DNA from: Arthrobacter sp. | Lineage (GTDB): Bacteria > Actinomycetota > Actinomycetes > Actinomycetales > Micrococcaceae | Reading direction: 5' to 3' | Length of the DNA: 14,593 bases | Assembly: GCA_030147325.1 (NCBI GenBank) | Contig: JASLAA010000313.1 | Span: 1-14,593, forward strand | Part shown: positions 6,985-14,103 of the stretch, piece by piece | How the letters are laid out: each line of letters opens with the position of its first letter | Numbering within the stretch: the stretch's first letter is position 1 | The notes under the pieces: model-generated | The model's input: only the letters and a program-made list of their open reading frames with translations | What the model was told of the DNA's origin: nothing | Database searches by the model: none | Position numbers and translations under genes: made by a program

Positions 6985-7824
6985 GTGTCAGCCGAGAACG
7001 CGCGCGCGCGCGGGAGGAAAGCCAACCCGGAAGGGCGGATGGCCCTCAAGGAGCACCTGCGCGAGGCACGGAACCGTCTTTTCAAGGCAGCGATCGCGGT
7101 GCTCGTCGGCACCGTGGCCGGGTTCTTCCTGTACGACCCCGTACTCCGGGCCCTGGGCGAGCCGATCGTCGCCATCAACGAGCAGGAGGGCCGGCAGGCC
7201 TCCCTGAACTTCGACACGGCCGCGTCCCCGTTCGACCTGCTGATCCAGGTGTCGATCTTCCTCGGGGTGGTCCTGTCGAGCCCGGTGTGGCTCTACCAGC
7301 TGTGGGCCTTCATCACCCCCGGGCTCAAGTCGAAGGAACGGCGGATCGCCCTGGCCTTCATCGCCGTCGCCGTGCCGCTGTTCCTGGCCGGGATCGCGCT
7401 GGCGTGGCTGATCCTCCCGAACGCCGTCCGCGTGCTGACGGACTTCACCCCCGAGGACTTCTCCAACCTCATCAGCGTCTCGGTGTACTTCACCTTCGTC
7501 CTGCGTCTGATGCTGGCGTTCGGCATCGCGTTCCTGTTGCCCGTCGTCCTGGTGGGGTTGAACATGGTCGGCCTGGTCTCGGGCAAGCAGATCCTCAAGG
7601 CCTGGCGCATCACGGTGTTCCTCGTCTGCCTGTTCGCAGCCATGGCGGCCCCGGGCGGCGACGCGTTGAGCATGTTCTACCTCGCCGTGCCGCTGCTGCT
7701 GCTCTTCTTCGTCGCCATCGGCCTGTGCCTGCTCAACGACAAGCGGCGTGCACGTCGCAACGCGGCCCGGGAGGCCGCCGTCGAGGCGAGTGCCGACACC
7801 GCGTCGTCCCTCGACGCCCTGTGA
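6985..7824 (+). CDS. tatC: Sec-independent translocase receptor subunit TatC
   Basis: TatC is the polytopic receptor that binds twin-arginine signal peptides and recruits TatA. With the GTG start the protein has 279 residues and six membrane helices, at roughly 32-52, 88-110, 122-147, 165-192, 208-222 and 228-250. Family signatures are the N-terminal EHLREARNRL (E27 at the signal-peptide-binding glutamate position), SPFD (81-84), and YQLWAFITPGLKSKERR (104-120), with E118 as the second conserved acidic residue. The C-terminal tail is Arg/Ala-rich. The start is uncertain. ATG 7039 (residue 19) has a GGAAGGG upstream but at only 3 nt. GTG 6985 keeps the NPEGRM stretch that, as I recall, precedes the first helix in actinobacterial TatC proteins. 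Either start leaves all functional segments intact. Confidence 0.93.
   Translation: MSAENARARGRKANPEGRMALKEHLREARNRLFKAAIAVLVGTVAGFFLYDPVLRALGEPIVAINEQEGRQASLNFDTAASPFDLLIQVSIFLGVVLSSPVWLYQLWAFITPGLKSKERRIALAFIAVAVPLFLAGIALAWLILPNAVRVLTDFTPEDFSNLISVSVYFTFVLRLMLAFGIAFLLPVVLVGLNMVGLVSGKQILKAWRITVFLVCLFAAMAAPGGDALSMFYLAVPLLLLFFVAIGLCLLNDKRRARRNAAREAAVEASADTASSLDAL
6999..7012 (+). repeat. (CG)7 dinucleotide tract at the 5' end of tatC
   Basis: Seven uninterrupted CG units encode the ARAR region of the longer TatC N-terminus. The tract lies between the GTG 6985 and ATG 7039 candidate starts, so a length change would shift only the longer reading frame. Confidence 0.8.
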
Positions 7825-7873
7825 TCCCGGGGCACGGCCACGCTCGACTCCGCAAGCGGCATCTGCGCGGGAA

Positions 7874-7907
7874 CGCTCAGCGCGTACACGACTGCCCGCG
7901 CTGAGCG
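7874..7907 (+). terminator. Hairpin between tatC and helY, probable terminator
   Basis: Eleven perfect base pairs join 7874-7884 (CGCTCAGCGCG) to 7897-7907 around a 12-nt loop. There is no U-run. The 3' arm ends 7 nt before the helY TAGGGT element and therefore covers its -35 region. The hairpin may end tat transcription, influence helY promoter activity, or both. Confidence 0.55.
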
Positions 7908-7914
7908 GAGCGTC

Positions 7915-7920
7915 TAGGGT
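7915..7920 (+). promoter_or_regulatory. -10 element TAGGGT of a probable leaderless helY transcript
   Basis: TAGGGT ends 6 nt before the ATG at 7927, the spacing typical of leaderless actinobacterial promoters. The purine run GGAAAG directly abuts the ATG and is too close to act as a normal Shine-Dalgarno site. The same hexamer and geometry precede pafBC. Confidence 0.55.
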
Positions 7921-7926
7921 GGAAAG

Positions 7927-10749
7927 ATGAGCACCCCCGCGGAGAGATACGCAGCTGCCAAGGCCCGCACGGAGCACTCACGGACGGAGCTCTTCCAGTT
8001 CGAACAGACCCTCGGTTTCGCGCTCGATCCCTTCCAGCGCGAAGCGTGCACCGCGCTCGAAGCCGGAAAGGGCGTGCTCGTAGCGGCTCCTACGGGAGCC
8101 GGGAAGACGGTGGTGGGGGAGTTCGCCGTGTACATGGCGCTCCAGCACGGCCTGAAGGCGTTCTACACCACCCCCATCAAGGCCCTGAGCAACCAGAAGT
8201 ACTCCGAGCTGGCGGCCGTCCACGGCCCGGACCGGGTGGGCCTGCTCACCGGTGACACCAGCATCAACGCGGACGCCGACGTGATCGTGATGACCACCGA
8301 GGTCCTGCGGAACATGCTGTATGCGAACTCGGAGGCGCTGAACAACCTCGGGTACGTGGTGATGGACGAGGTCCACTATCTTGCGGACCGCTTCCGCGGT
8401 GCGGTCTGGGAGGAAGTGATCATCCACCTGCCGACCGAGGTCAAACTCGTCTCCCTGAGCGCGACCGTCTCGAACGCCGAGGAGTTCGGCGCCTGGCTGG
8501 ACACGGTCCGCGGCGATACCGACGTCGTCGTGTCCGAACACCGCCCCGTCCCGCTCTGGCAGCACGTCATGGTCGGGCACGACCTCGTGGACCTGTTCGC
8601 CGGTGACGTCGCCTTCGACGAGGCCGCGCCGGCGGGAGCGGAAGCGGGGGTGAAGAGCCAGTACGACGTGAACCCCGAACTGCTCGACCTCGCGAGCAAC
8701 GAGATCCGGCTGAACCAGCGCACCAACTGGGGAGGCGGGGGACGCCGCGGCAAGTCCCGGAACGGCAGGGGCGCTCCTGCTCAGGCGTCACTCGTCAGGC
8801 GGGCGACCCGGCCCCAGGTGATCAGTGCCCTCGACCGGGCCGACCTCCTGCCGGCCATCACGTTCATCTTCTCCAGGGCCGGGTGCGAAGCGGCAGTGAC
8901 GCAGTGCCTGCACGCCGGGCTGTGGCTCACCACCGAGGAGGAACGCGACGAGATCAGCGAGACCATCGACGCCGCCACGATGGACATCCCACGCGACGAC
9001 CTCGAGATCCTCGGCTTCTGGACCTGGCGGGAGGGATTGATCCGGGGATTCACCGCCCACCATGCGGGAATGCTGCCCACCTTCAAGGAGATCGTGGAGC
9101 GGCTCTTCGCCGCCGGCCTCGTGAAGGCGGTCTTCGCGACGGAGACCCTGGCCCTCGGTGTCAACATGCCCGCCCGGACCGTCGTCCTCGAGAAGCTCGA
9201 CAAGTTCAATGGTGAAGCCCACGTGAACGTGACCGCGGGGGAGTACACCCAGCTCACCGGTCGTGCCGGGCGCCGGGGGATAGACGTCGAAGGCCACGCC
9301 GTCGTCCTCTGGCAGCCGGGGACGGACCCCGGCGCGGTCGCCGGGCTCGCATCGCGGCGCACCTACCCGCTGAACTCCAGCTTCCGCCCGACGTACAACA
9401 TGAGCATCAACCTGATGGCGCAGTTCGGCCAGGAGCGCTCGAGGGAGATCCTGGAGACGTCGTTCGCACAGTTCCAGGCCGACCGCTCCGTCGTCGGGCT
9501 CGCCAAACAGGTCCGTAGCCGCGAGGAATCCCTGAAGGGCTACGAGAAGTCCATGACCTGCCACCTCGGGGACTTCCGGGAGTACGCGAACCTCCGGCGT
9601 GAGCTGTCCGATCTCGAGTCGATGGCGTCGCGGGACAGGTCTCGGTCACTGCGTTCCGCTGCGGAATCCTCCCTCGAGTCCTTGCGCCCGGGCGACGTGA
9701 TCGATGTGCCCGGTGGCAGGACGCAGGGGTACGCCGTCGTCCTCGACAGCGACTCGTCGCGCGAACCACGGCCCACCGTCCTCACCCTCGAGACACAGAT
9801 CCGCCGGGTGGGCGTGCAGGACATCGACGGCCCTGTGGAGGTGCTGTCACGCATCAGGATCCCGAAGCACTTCAGTGCCCGCAGCCCGAAGGACCGACGC
9901 GACCTCACCTCCTCCCTCCGGAACGCGCTGCAGGAACAGCGTCCGCCGCGGCGCGGGGCGGACCGCGTGGCCGCAGCGCACTCGGCGTCGGCCGCGGCGG
10001 AGGAACGCGCCATCACTGAGCTCCGCCGCCGCCTGAGGGCCCACCCCTGCCACGGGTGCAGCGAACGGGAGCAGCACGCGCGCTGGGCCGAGCGATGGTG
10101 GAAGCTGCGCCGCGAGACGGACAAGCTCGCAGGCCAGATCCGGGGTCGGACCAACACCATCGCCAAGACGTTCGACCGCGTCTCGGAGGTGCTCGCCTCC
10201 TACGGCTACGTCGAATACACCGACGACGGAGCCAGGGTCAGTGCCTCGGGGCAGAAGCTACGCCGCATCTACGGCGAGAAGGATCTGCTGATCGCACTGT
10301 GCATCGAGCAGGGCGCCTTCAGTGATCTCGATGCCGCGGAGCTCGCGGCGCTCACCACCGTGCTGGTGTATCAGGCCAAGCGGGAGGAGCGCGGAGTGCG
10401 GCCGGTGATGCCGAGCGTCGCCCTGGAGGGTTCGGTGGAGACGATCATCCGCCAGTGGTCGCAGCTCAACGACGTCGAGGAGCAGCATCGCCTTCCGGTG
10501 ACCGGCGAGCCGGAACTGTCGCTCGTCTGGCCGATGTTCAAGTGGGCCCAGGGCCGCTCCCTGCAGGCAGCGCTCAGCGGCACCGAGTTGGCGGCCGGCG
10601 ATTTCGTGCGCTGGTCCAAGCAGGTCATCGACCTGCTCGACCAGCTCGCGAAGGTGCCAGACCTGCCCGACGGACTCCATGCGACCTGCGTCCGGGCCAT
10701 CCGACTGGTCAGGCGCGGCGTGGTGGCATACTCGAACATCAGCGAGTAG
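7927..10749 (+). CDS. helY: Ski2-like DEAD/DEAH-box RNA helicase HelY
   Basis: A 940-residue superfamily 2 helicase of the Ski2/Mtr4 type, found downstream of tatC in many actinobacteria. It is presumed to unwind RNA in processing or decay; its substrate is not established. N-terminal RecA domain: FQREA (36-40, Q-motif region), Walker A APTGAGKT (54-61), TTPIKALSNQK (81-91), TGDTSINADA (108-117), motif II DEVH (147-150) and SAT (178-180). Second RecA domain: ATETLALGVNMPAR and motif VI QLTGRAGRRGID (442-453). A Gly/Arg-rich segment (GGGGRRGKSRNGRG, 269-282) interrupts the region between the RecA domains. A beta-rich RPGDVIDVPGG stretch lies near 585. HPCHGC (706-711) follows, then a C-terminal DSHCT-like helical domain (about 770-940). 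Length and motifs are complete, so the protein should be active. The amidohydrolase gene follows 47 nt later. Confidence 0.94.
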   Translation: MSTPAERYAAAKARTEHSRTELFQFEQTLGFALDPFQREACTALEAGKGVLVAAPTGAGKTVVGEFAVYMALQHGLKAFYTTPIKALSNQKYSELAAVHGPDRVGLLTGDTSINADADVIVMTTEVLRNMLYANSEALNNLGYVVMDEVHYLADRFRGAVWEEVIIHLPTEVKLVSLSATVSNAEEFGAWLDTVRGDTDVVVSEHRPVPLWQHVMVGHDLVDLFAGDVAFDEAAPAGAEAGVKSQYDVNPELLDLASNEIRLNQRTNWGGGGRRGKSRNGRGAPAQASLVRRATRPQVISALDRADLLPAITFIFSRAGCEAAVTQCLHAGLWLTTEEERDEISETIDAATMDIPRDDLEILGFWTWREGLIRGFTAHHAGMLPTFKEIVERLFAAGLVKAVFATETLALGVNMPARTVVLEKLDKFNGEAHVNVTAGEYTQLTGRAGRRGIDVEGHAVVLWQPGTDPGAVAGLASRRTYPLNSSFRPTYNMSINLMAQFGQERSREILETSFAQFQADRSVVGLAKQVRSREESLKGYEKSMTCHLGDFREYANLRRELSDLESMASRDRSRSLRSAAESSLESLRPGDVIDVPGGRTQGYAVVLDSDSSREPRPTVLTLETQIRRVGVQDIDGPVEVLSRIRIPKHFSARSPKDRRDLTSSLRNALQEQRPPRRGADRVAAAHSASAAAEERAITELRRRLRAHPCHGCSEREQHARWAERWWKLRRETDKLAGQIRGRTNTIAKTFDRVSEVLASYGYVEYTDDGARVSASGQKLRRIYGEKDLLIALCIEQGAFSDLDAAELAALTTVLVYQAKREERGVRPVMPSVALEGSVETIIRQWSQLNDVEEQHRLPVTGEPELSLVWPMFKWAQGRSLQAALSGTELAAGDFVRWSKQVIDLLDQLAKVPDLPDGLHATCVRAIRLVRRGVVAYSNISE

Positions 10750-10796
10750 TACCCGCTCCGGAACGCACCGACCACAGAAAGCCGCCGAACATCCCC

Positions 10797-12437
10797 ATGC
10801 CCAGCTCCGACGATTCCGCCCCCGTCCTGTACCGCAACGGGTCCGTCTACAGCCCTGCCGATCCCTTCGCGACTGCGATGCTCATCGACCGGGGAGTGGT
10901 TGCCTGGGTCGGGTCGGAGCACGCTGCCGCCAATCTCACCGGCCCAGGGGTGCGGACAGTCGATCTCGACGGCTCGCTCATCACTCCCGGCTTCGTCGAC
11001 GCCCATGTGCACACCACGGAGACGGGCATCGCCCTCGGATCGATCGACCTGACCGGGTGCCGGTCCCTCGGCGAGCTGCTGGACTCGGTCGCCCGCGCGG
11101 CGACGAACGGGTCCTCCACGATCCTCGGATACGGGTGGGACGAGTCCCGGTGGCCGGACAAGCGCGTGCCGACGGCAGCGGAACTCGACAATGCCGGGAA
11201 CGGCGCGCTCGTGTACCTCGTGAGGGCCGACATCCACTCCGCCGTCGTCTCGGGATCATTGGCTGCGGGCCTGGGGCTCGCCCGCCTGGACGGGTGGTCG
11301 GACGGCTTCGTGGTCCGGGGCGCGCACGAGGCCGCCCGCCAGGCCACGCGCCGCCTGACCCGCGAGCAGCGCCGCGACTACCAGCAGGCAGCCCTGCTGC
11401 ATGCCGCATCCCGGGGGTACGTAGCGGTCACGGAGATGGCAGCACCGCACATCGCCCCGCGCGAGGATCTCGAGGAACTGCTGTCGATCGACGGGGTGCA
11501 CCACGACACGCCCTTGCCCGAGGTGATCCCGTACTGGGCGCAGCTGACGTCCACACGCCAGGAGGTCAGCGATCTCATGCTGGGCTTCGGAGGACGGCTG
11601 GCGGGTCTCGCGGGCGATCTCAACGTGGACGGCTCGATCGGCTCACGTACCGCTGCTCTGCGCGAGGACTACGCGGACGCACCCGGTGATCGGGGGACCC
11701 TGTACCTCAGCGAGGAGGACGTCACCGCGCACCTGCTCGCGGCAACCGCCGAAACCGTGCAGGCCGGCTTCCACGTCATCGGTGATGCCGGCCTCGACGT
11801 CGTACTGCGCGGGCTGGAGGTCGCAGCCCGGGAACTCGGCATCGACGAGGTCCGCCGAGCGCGACACCGGCTCGAGCACGTCGAACTCACCGACGACGCG
11901 GCCATCGCGGCCCTGGTGCACTTCGGCGTGGCCATCAGCGGACAGCCCGTCTTCGATGCTCTCTGGGGACACGACGGCGGTCTGTACGAGCAGCGGCTGG
12001 GGGAGCGCAGGGGCGGCATGAACCGCTTCGCCTCTCTCCTGTCCGCCGGTGTCCTCGTCGCTCTCGGCTCGGACAGTCCCGTGACGCCGCTCGATCCGTG
12101 GTCCTCGGTACGCGCGTGCCTGCAGCACAGCAATGCGGCGGAGAACATCTCCGCGCGGGCCGCGTTCATCGCCCACACGCGGGCCGGCTGGCGGCTCTCG
12201 GGGCGCAGCCCGATGATGGGCCAACTGGCTCCCGGCACCCCTGCCTCCTACGCCGTGTGGAAGGTGGACGAGCTGATGGTGCAGACACCGGACAACCGCG
12301 TCCAGTCCTGGAGCACGGACCCCCGTGCGGGGACTCCACTGCTGCCGGCACTCGACACCGAGAACGCTCCGCTGTGCCTGGAGACGGTGCATGAGGGGCG
12401 CCGCCTCCATGCCGCCGAAGGCTTCGCAGCGGCCTAG
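10797..12437 (+). CDS. YtcJ-type metal-dependent amidohydrolase
   Basis: A 546-residue member of the amidohydrolase superfamily, amidohydrolase_3/YtcJ group. These cytosolic TIM-barrel hydrolases act on amide or ester bonds; the substrate here cannot be told. Candidate metal and catalytic residues are visible. DAHVH (69-73) supplies H70 and H72, HVIGDAG (326-332) supplies H326 and D330, RLEHVELT (359-366) supplies H361, and ALGSDSPVT (422-430) supplies the catalytic aspartate D426. DGSIGSRTAAL (278-288) is a family signature. The lysine often seen just before this stretch is absent, since the visible context is LNVDGS. The N-terminal 60 residues and the C-terminal part form the usual composite beta domain. 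ATG 10797 is the only start near the conserved N-terminus and has no clear Shine-Dalgarno. The open frame extending back into helY is overlap only. A strong hairpin follows the stop. Confidence 0.88.
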   Translation: MPSSDDSAPVLYRNGSVYSPADPFATAMLIDRGVVAWVGSEHAAANLTGPGVRTVDLDGSLITPGFVDAHVHTTETGIALGSIDLTGCRSLGELLDSVARAATNGSSTILGYGWDESRWPDKRVPTAAELDNAGNGALVYLVRADIHSAVVSGSLAAGLGLARLDGWSDGFVVRGAHEAARQATRRLTREQRRDYQQAALLHAASRGYVAVTEMAAPHIAPREDLEELLSIDGVHHDTPLPEVIPYWAQLTSTRQEVSDLMLGFGGRLAGLAGDLNVDGSIGSRTAALREDYADAPGDRGTLYLSEEDVTAHLLAATAETVQAGFHVIGDAGLDVVLRGLEVAARELGIDEVRRARHRLEHVELTDDAAIAALVHFGVAISGQPVFDALWGHDGGLYEQRLGERRGGMNRFASLLSAGVLVALGSDSPVTPLDPWSSVRACLQHSNAAENISARAAFIAHTRAGWRLSGRSPMMGQLAPGTPASYAVWKVDELMVQTPDNRVQSWSTDPRAGTPLLPALDTENAPLCLETVHEGRRLHAAEGFAAA

Positions 12438-12484
12438 GTCCGGGCCGTTCGGCGCACAATTCCAACCGGGATCGGGACACCCTC

Positions 12485-12518
12485 CTGACCTGCGCCGAAA
12501 GACGTTTCCGCAGGTCAG
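12485..12518 (+). terminator. Hairpin after the amidohydrolase gene, probable terminator
   Basis: Ten perfect base pairs join 12485-12494 (CTGACCTGCG) to 12509-12518, with an inner GAAA/TTTC pairing around GACG. No U-run follows. It lies 48 nt after a stop codon and 8 nt before a sigma-70-like promoter, so it plausibly insulates the helY-amidohydrolase unit from ppm1. Confidence 0.65.
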
Positions 12519-12525
12519 AGCCCTG

Positions 12526-12553
12526 TTGACACCTCCTCCACAGCACGTAAGCT
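12526..12553 (+). promoter_or_regulatory. Sigma-70-type promoter TTGACA-N16-TAAGCT
   Basis: A perfect -35 hexamer TTGACA (12526-12531) is separated by 16 bp from TAAGCT (12548-12553), the best promoter in the window. Transcription should start near 12560 and run through the foldable segment towards ppm1. The first plausible ppm1 start codon lies about 330 nt downstream. Confidence 0.65.
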
Positions 12554-12559
12554 TTCGTC

Positions 12560-12820
12560 CTAAGGGTTAGAGGAACTCCTGCGGGAGGAAACCTGGTTGG
12601 TCTCCGTGAGCGCAACGCATCGGCCTTTTCAATGGCGCGCGTTGCCCGCCCGAACGGAACCGGCACTCAAAGGGCAGGTCCACTCATCAGTAGAAAACGA
12701 TGGCGGCAGTTCTGCCGACATCGGTACGAAGGTGGGTGGACCTGCCCGAGAGCCCGCCGGTCGGGTGTGCATCCCCGTCGACATCCTCCCTGGGTCCCCG
12801 TCGGCTCGACCCTCGTCGCC
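12560..12820 (+). ncRNA. Candidate structured RNA: long 5' leader of ppm1 or independent small RNA
   Basis: This gene-free stretch is rich in perfect inverted repeats and lies behind a good promoter. First hairpin: CTCC/GGAG at 12576-12587. Second: GCAACGC (12612-12618) with GCGTTGC (12639-12645), containing an inner GCC/GGC. Third and strongest: GGGCAGGTCCAC (12672-12683) pairs over 12 bp with 12736-12747. It encloses asymmetric internal loops and an inner hairpin (CGATG 12698-12702 with CATCG 12719-12723, then CGGCA 12704-12708 with TGCCG 12713-12717). Reading the open frame that crosses it gives many A/T-ended codons, unlike the strongly GC-ended neighbours, so it is probably untranslated. 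I could not match it to RNase P RNA, tmRNA, SRP RNA, 6C RNA, a T-box or a riboswitch class that I know. The boundaries are inferred from the promoter and from a downstream -10 element. Confidence 0.35.
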
Positions 12821-12826
12821 TATACT
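12821..12826 (+). promoter_or_regulatory. Possible second ppm1 -10 element TATACT
   Basis: TATACT is close to the consensus -10 and sits 67 nt before the preferred ppm1 start. The -35 position (about 12798-12803) shows no consensus. A small hairpin, GGCTC with GAGCC, lies just downstream at about 12834-12851. ppm1 may therefore have a proximal and a distal promoter. Confidence 0.4.
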
Positions 12827-12893
12827 TGCAGACTGGCTCAGCGAACGAGCCGGTCCCTGCGCGATGCGCACCCCGATGGAAAGGCCCACCTGC

Positions 12894-13619
12894 GTGCGAG
12901 TCGTCACGATCATCCCTACCTACAACGAGATCGAGTCCCTCCCGCTGACCCTCGCCCGCCTGCGCGCTGCCGTGCCGGCGTCCGACGTCCTGATCGTGGA
13001 TGACAACAGCCCCGACGGCACGGGTGACCTCGCTGATCGGGCGGCCGCAGCGGATCACCAGGTCCACGTCCTGCACCGAGCCGGAAAGGAAGGTCTGGGA
13101 GCCGCCTACATCGCGGGCTTCCGGTGGGGGCTGGAGCGGGACTACGACGTCTTCGTCGAGATGGACGCCGACGGTTCCCACAAACCGGAACAGTTGCAGG
13201 ACCTGCTGGACAGCGTGGACCGGGCGGACCTCGTCATCGGAAGCCGCTGGGTCCGCGGCGGCAGCGTGGTCAACTGGCCGACGCACCGCAAGCTCCTGTC
13301 CCGGGCCGGCAGCACCTACTCCCGCTTCATGCTCGGCCTGCCCGTCAGGGATATCACCGCGGGCTTCCGTGCCTTCCGGCGATCCACGCTGGAGACGCTC
13401 GACCTCTCCGCCGTGGCATCCGTCGGTTACGGCTTCCAGGTCGACATGACCTTCCGGGTCGCCCGCCTCGGCCTCACCATCGTCGAGGTCCCCATCACCT
13501 TCGTCGAGCGGGAACTGGGGGATTCGAAGATGAGCGGCACCATCGTGTTCGAAGCCATCGCGAACGTCACCCGCTGGGGCCTCGGCGCCCGCTGGGACAC
13601 GCTGACCCGACGTTCCTGA
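12894..13619 (+). CDS. ppm1: Polyprenol monophosphomannose synthase (GT2 glycosyltransferase)
   Basis: This enzyme transfers mannose from GDP-mannose to polyprenyl phosphate, making the lipid-linked donor for lipoglycan synthesis and protein O-mannosylation at the membrane. The 241-residue product is a single GT2 domain. MRVVTIIPTYNE starts the nucleotide-binding fold, with DDNSPDGT at 36-43, the metal-binding DADGSHKPE at 91-99, GSRWVRGG at 116-123 and a conserved FVERELGDSKMS (203-214). There is no membrane tail and no fused apolipoprotein N-acyltransferase domain, unlike Ppm1 of Mycobacterium tuberculosis. The frame is open back to 12597. GTG 12894 is chosen because conservation begins there and GGAAAGG lies 9 nt upstream. 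The in-frame ATGs at 12864 and 12876 lack such a site. The gene is convergent with rbpA, sharing a bidirectional terminator. Confidence 0.9.
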   Translation: MRVVTIIPTYNEIESLPLTLARLRAAVPASDVLIVDDNSPDGTGDLADRAAAADHQVHVLHRAGKEGLGAAYIAGFRWGLERDYDVFVEMDADGSHKPEQLQDLLDSVDRADLVIGSRWVRGGSVVNWPTHRKLLSRAGSTYSRFMLGLPVRDITAGFRAFRRSTLETLDLSAVASVGYGFQVDMTFRVARLGLTIVEVPITFVERELGDSKMSGTIVFEAIANVTRWGLGARWDTLTRRS

Positions 13620-13635
13620 CGGAACCCGGCAAAAG

Positions 13636-13663
13636 AAAGGCACCCGCCTCGGCGGGTGCCTTT
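13636..13663. terminator. Bidirectional intrinsic terminator between ppm1 and rbpA
   Basis: Twelve perfect base pairs join 13636-13647 (AAAGGCACCCGC) to 13652-13663 around a CTCG loop. On the + strand TTTATTT follows (13661-13667). On the - strand the stem is followed by TTTCTTTT. This is the only classical U-tailed terminator in the window and it serves both convergent genes. Confidence 0.92.
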
Positions 13664-13683
13664 ATTTCGTGCATCGGCCAGGG

Positions 13684-14031
13684 TCAGGCCGAACGGCGCT
13701 CCCCGCGGCGCTCGCGCAGGATGGTCAGCCGATCCTGGAGGATCTGCTCCAGTTCCTCGACCGAGCGACGCTCCAGCAGCATGTCCCAGTGCGTACGGAC
13801 CGGCTTGTCGTTCGACGTGTCGGGCTTCTCCCCGTTGACGAGCAGCGCCTCCTTGCCCGTCTTGGAGACCCAGGTGGCCGGGATGTCGGCTTCGGACGAG
13901 AACGTCACGAAGACCCGCTCGCCATCCTCGCACCGGTACTCCACGCGCTGACGGGGGGCGGGCTCGACGCCGGATTCCGTCTCCATCGACTGCGCTCCGA
14001 GGCGCATGCCGCGCAGGCTGCGATCGCTCAT
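13684..14031 (-). CDS. rbpA: RNA polymerase-binding protein RbpA
   Basis: RbpA binds RNA polymerase and the principal sigma factor and stabilises open promoter complexes in actinobacteria. The 115-residue product shows all expected parts: an N-terminal tail (1-27, with RSLRGMRLGAQSMET), the core beta domain (28-72), a short basic linker (about 73-80) and the sigma-interaction helices THWDMLLERRSVEELEQIL (80-98). Of the zinc-binding cysteines found in Streptomyces RbpA, only C34 is present; the position near residue 56 is serine. The core should therefore not bind zinc, resembling the mycobacterial form. ATG 14031 has AGGAGAA (complement of 14036-14042) at good spacing. The gene has a long leader with two hairpins and candidate promoters, one SigR/SigH-like. 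Confidence 0.96.
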   Translation of the reverse strand: MSDRSLRGMRLGAQSMETESGVEPAPRQRVEYRCEDGERVFVTFSSEADIPATWVSKTGKEALLVNGEKPDTSNDKPVRTHWDMLLERRSVEELEQILQDRLTILRERRGERRSA

Positions 14032-14103
14032 CTTGTTCTCCTAGTCACCATGGCCCCCGCGTGCGGAGACCGTTGTCGCTGTTCTCAAGGTCGTTCTCAC
14101 CGA

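Noticed and set aside
6988..7977. 329-codon minus-strand open frame opposite tatC.
   Set aside because: Antisense shadow rich in Glu/Gln/His/Asp runs (complement of hydrophobic codons). No start signal or family match.
10455..10796. Upstream open frame joined to the amidohydrolase gene.
   Set aside because: It overlaps the well-defined C-terminal domain of HelY in another frame, and amidohydrolase similarity begins only after ATG 10797.
12672..12757. Possible T-box leader (GGTGGGTGGACC is vaguely like the T-box sequence).
   Set aside because: The motif does not match the T-box bulge consensus, the pairing is a simple 12-bp stem, and the downstream gene is not linked to amino acids or tRNA.
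12597..12893. In-frame upstream extension of ppm1 starting at TTG 12597 or GTG 12606, preceded by a GGGAGG sequence.
   Set aside because: The translated extension has no resemblance to GT2 proteins, its codons have many A/T third positions unlike the neighbours, and conservation begins at MRVVTIIPTYNE. It overlaps the foldable segment instead.
12687..13643. 318-codon minus-strand open frame opposite ppm1.
   Set aside because: Antisense shadow of the GT2 gene. It would also run through the terminator and the non-coding leader.
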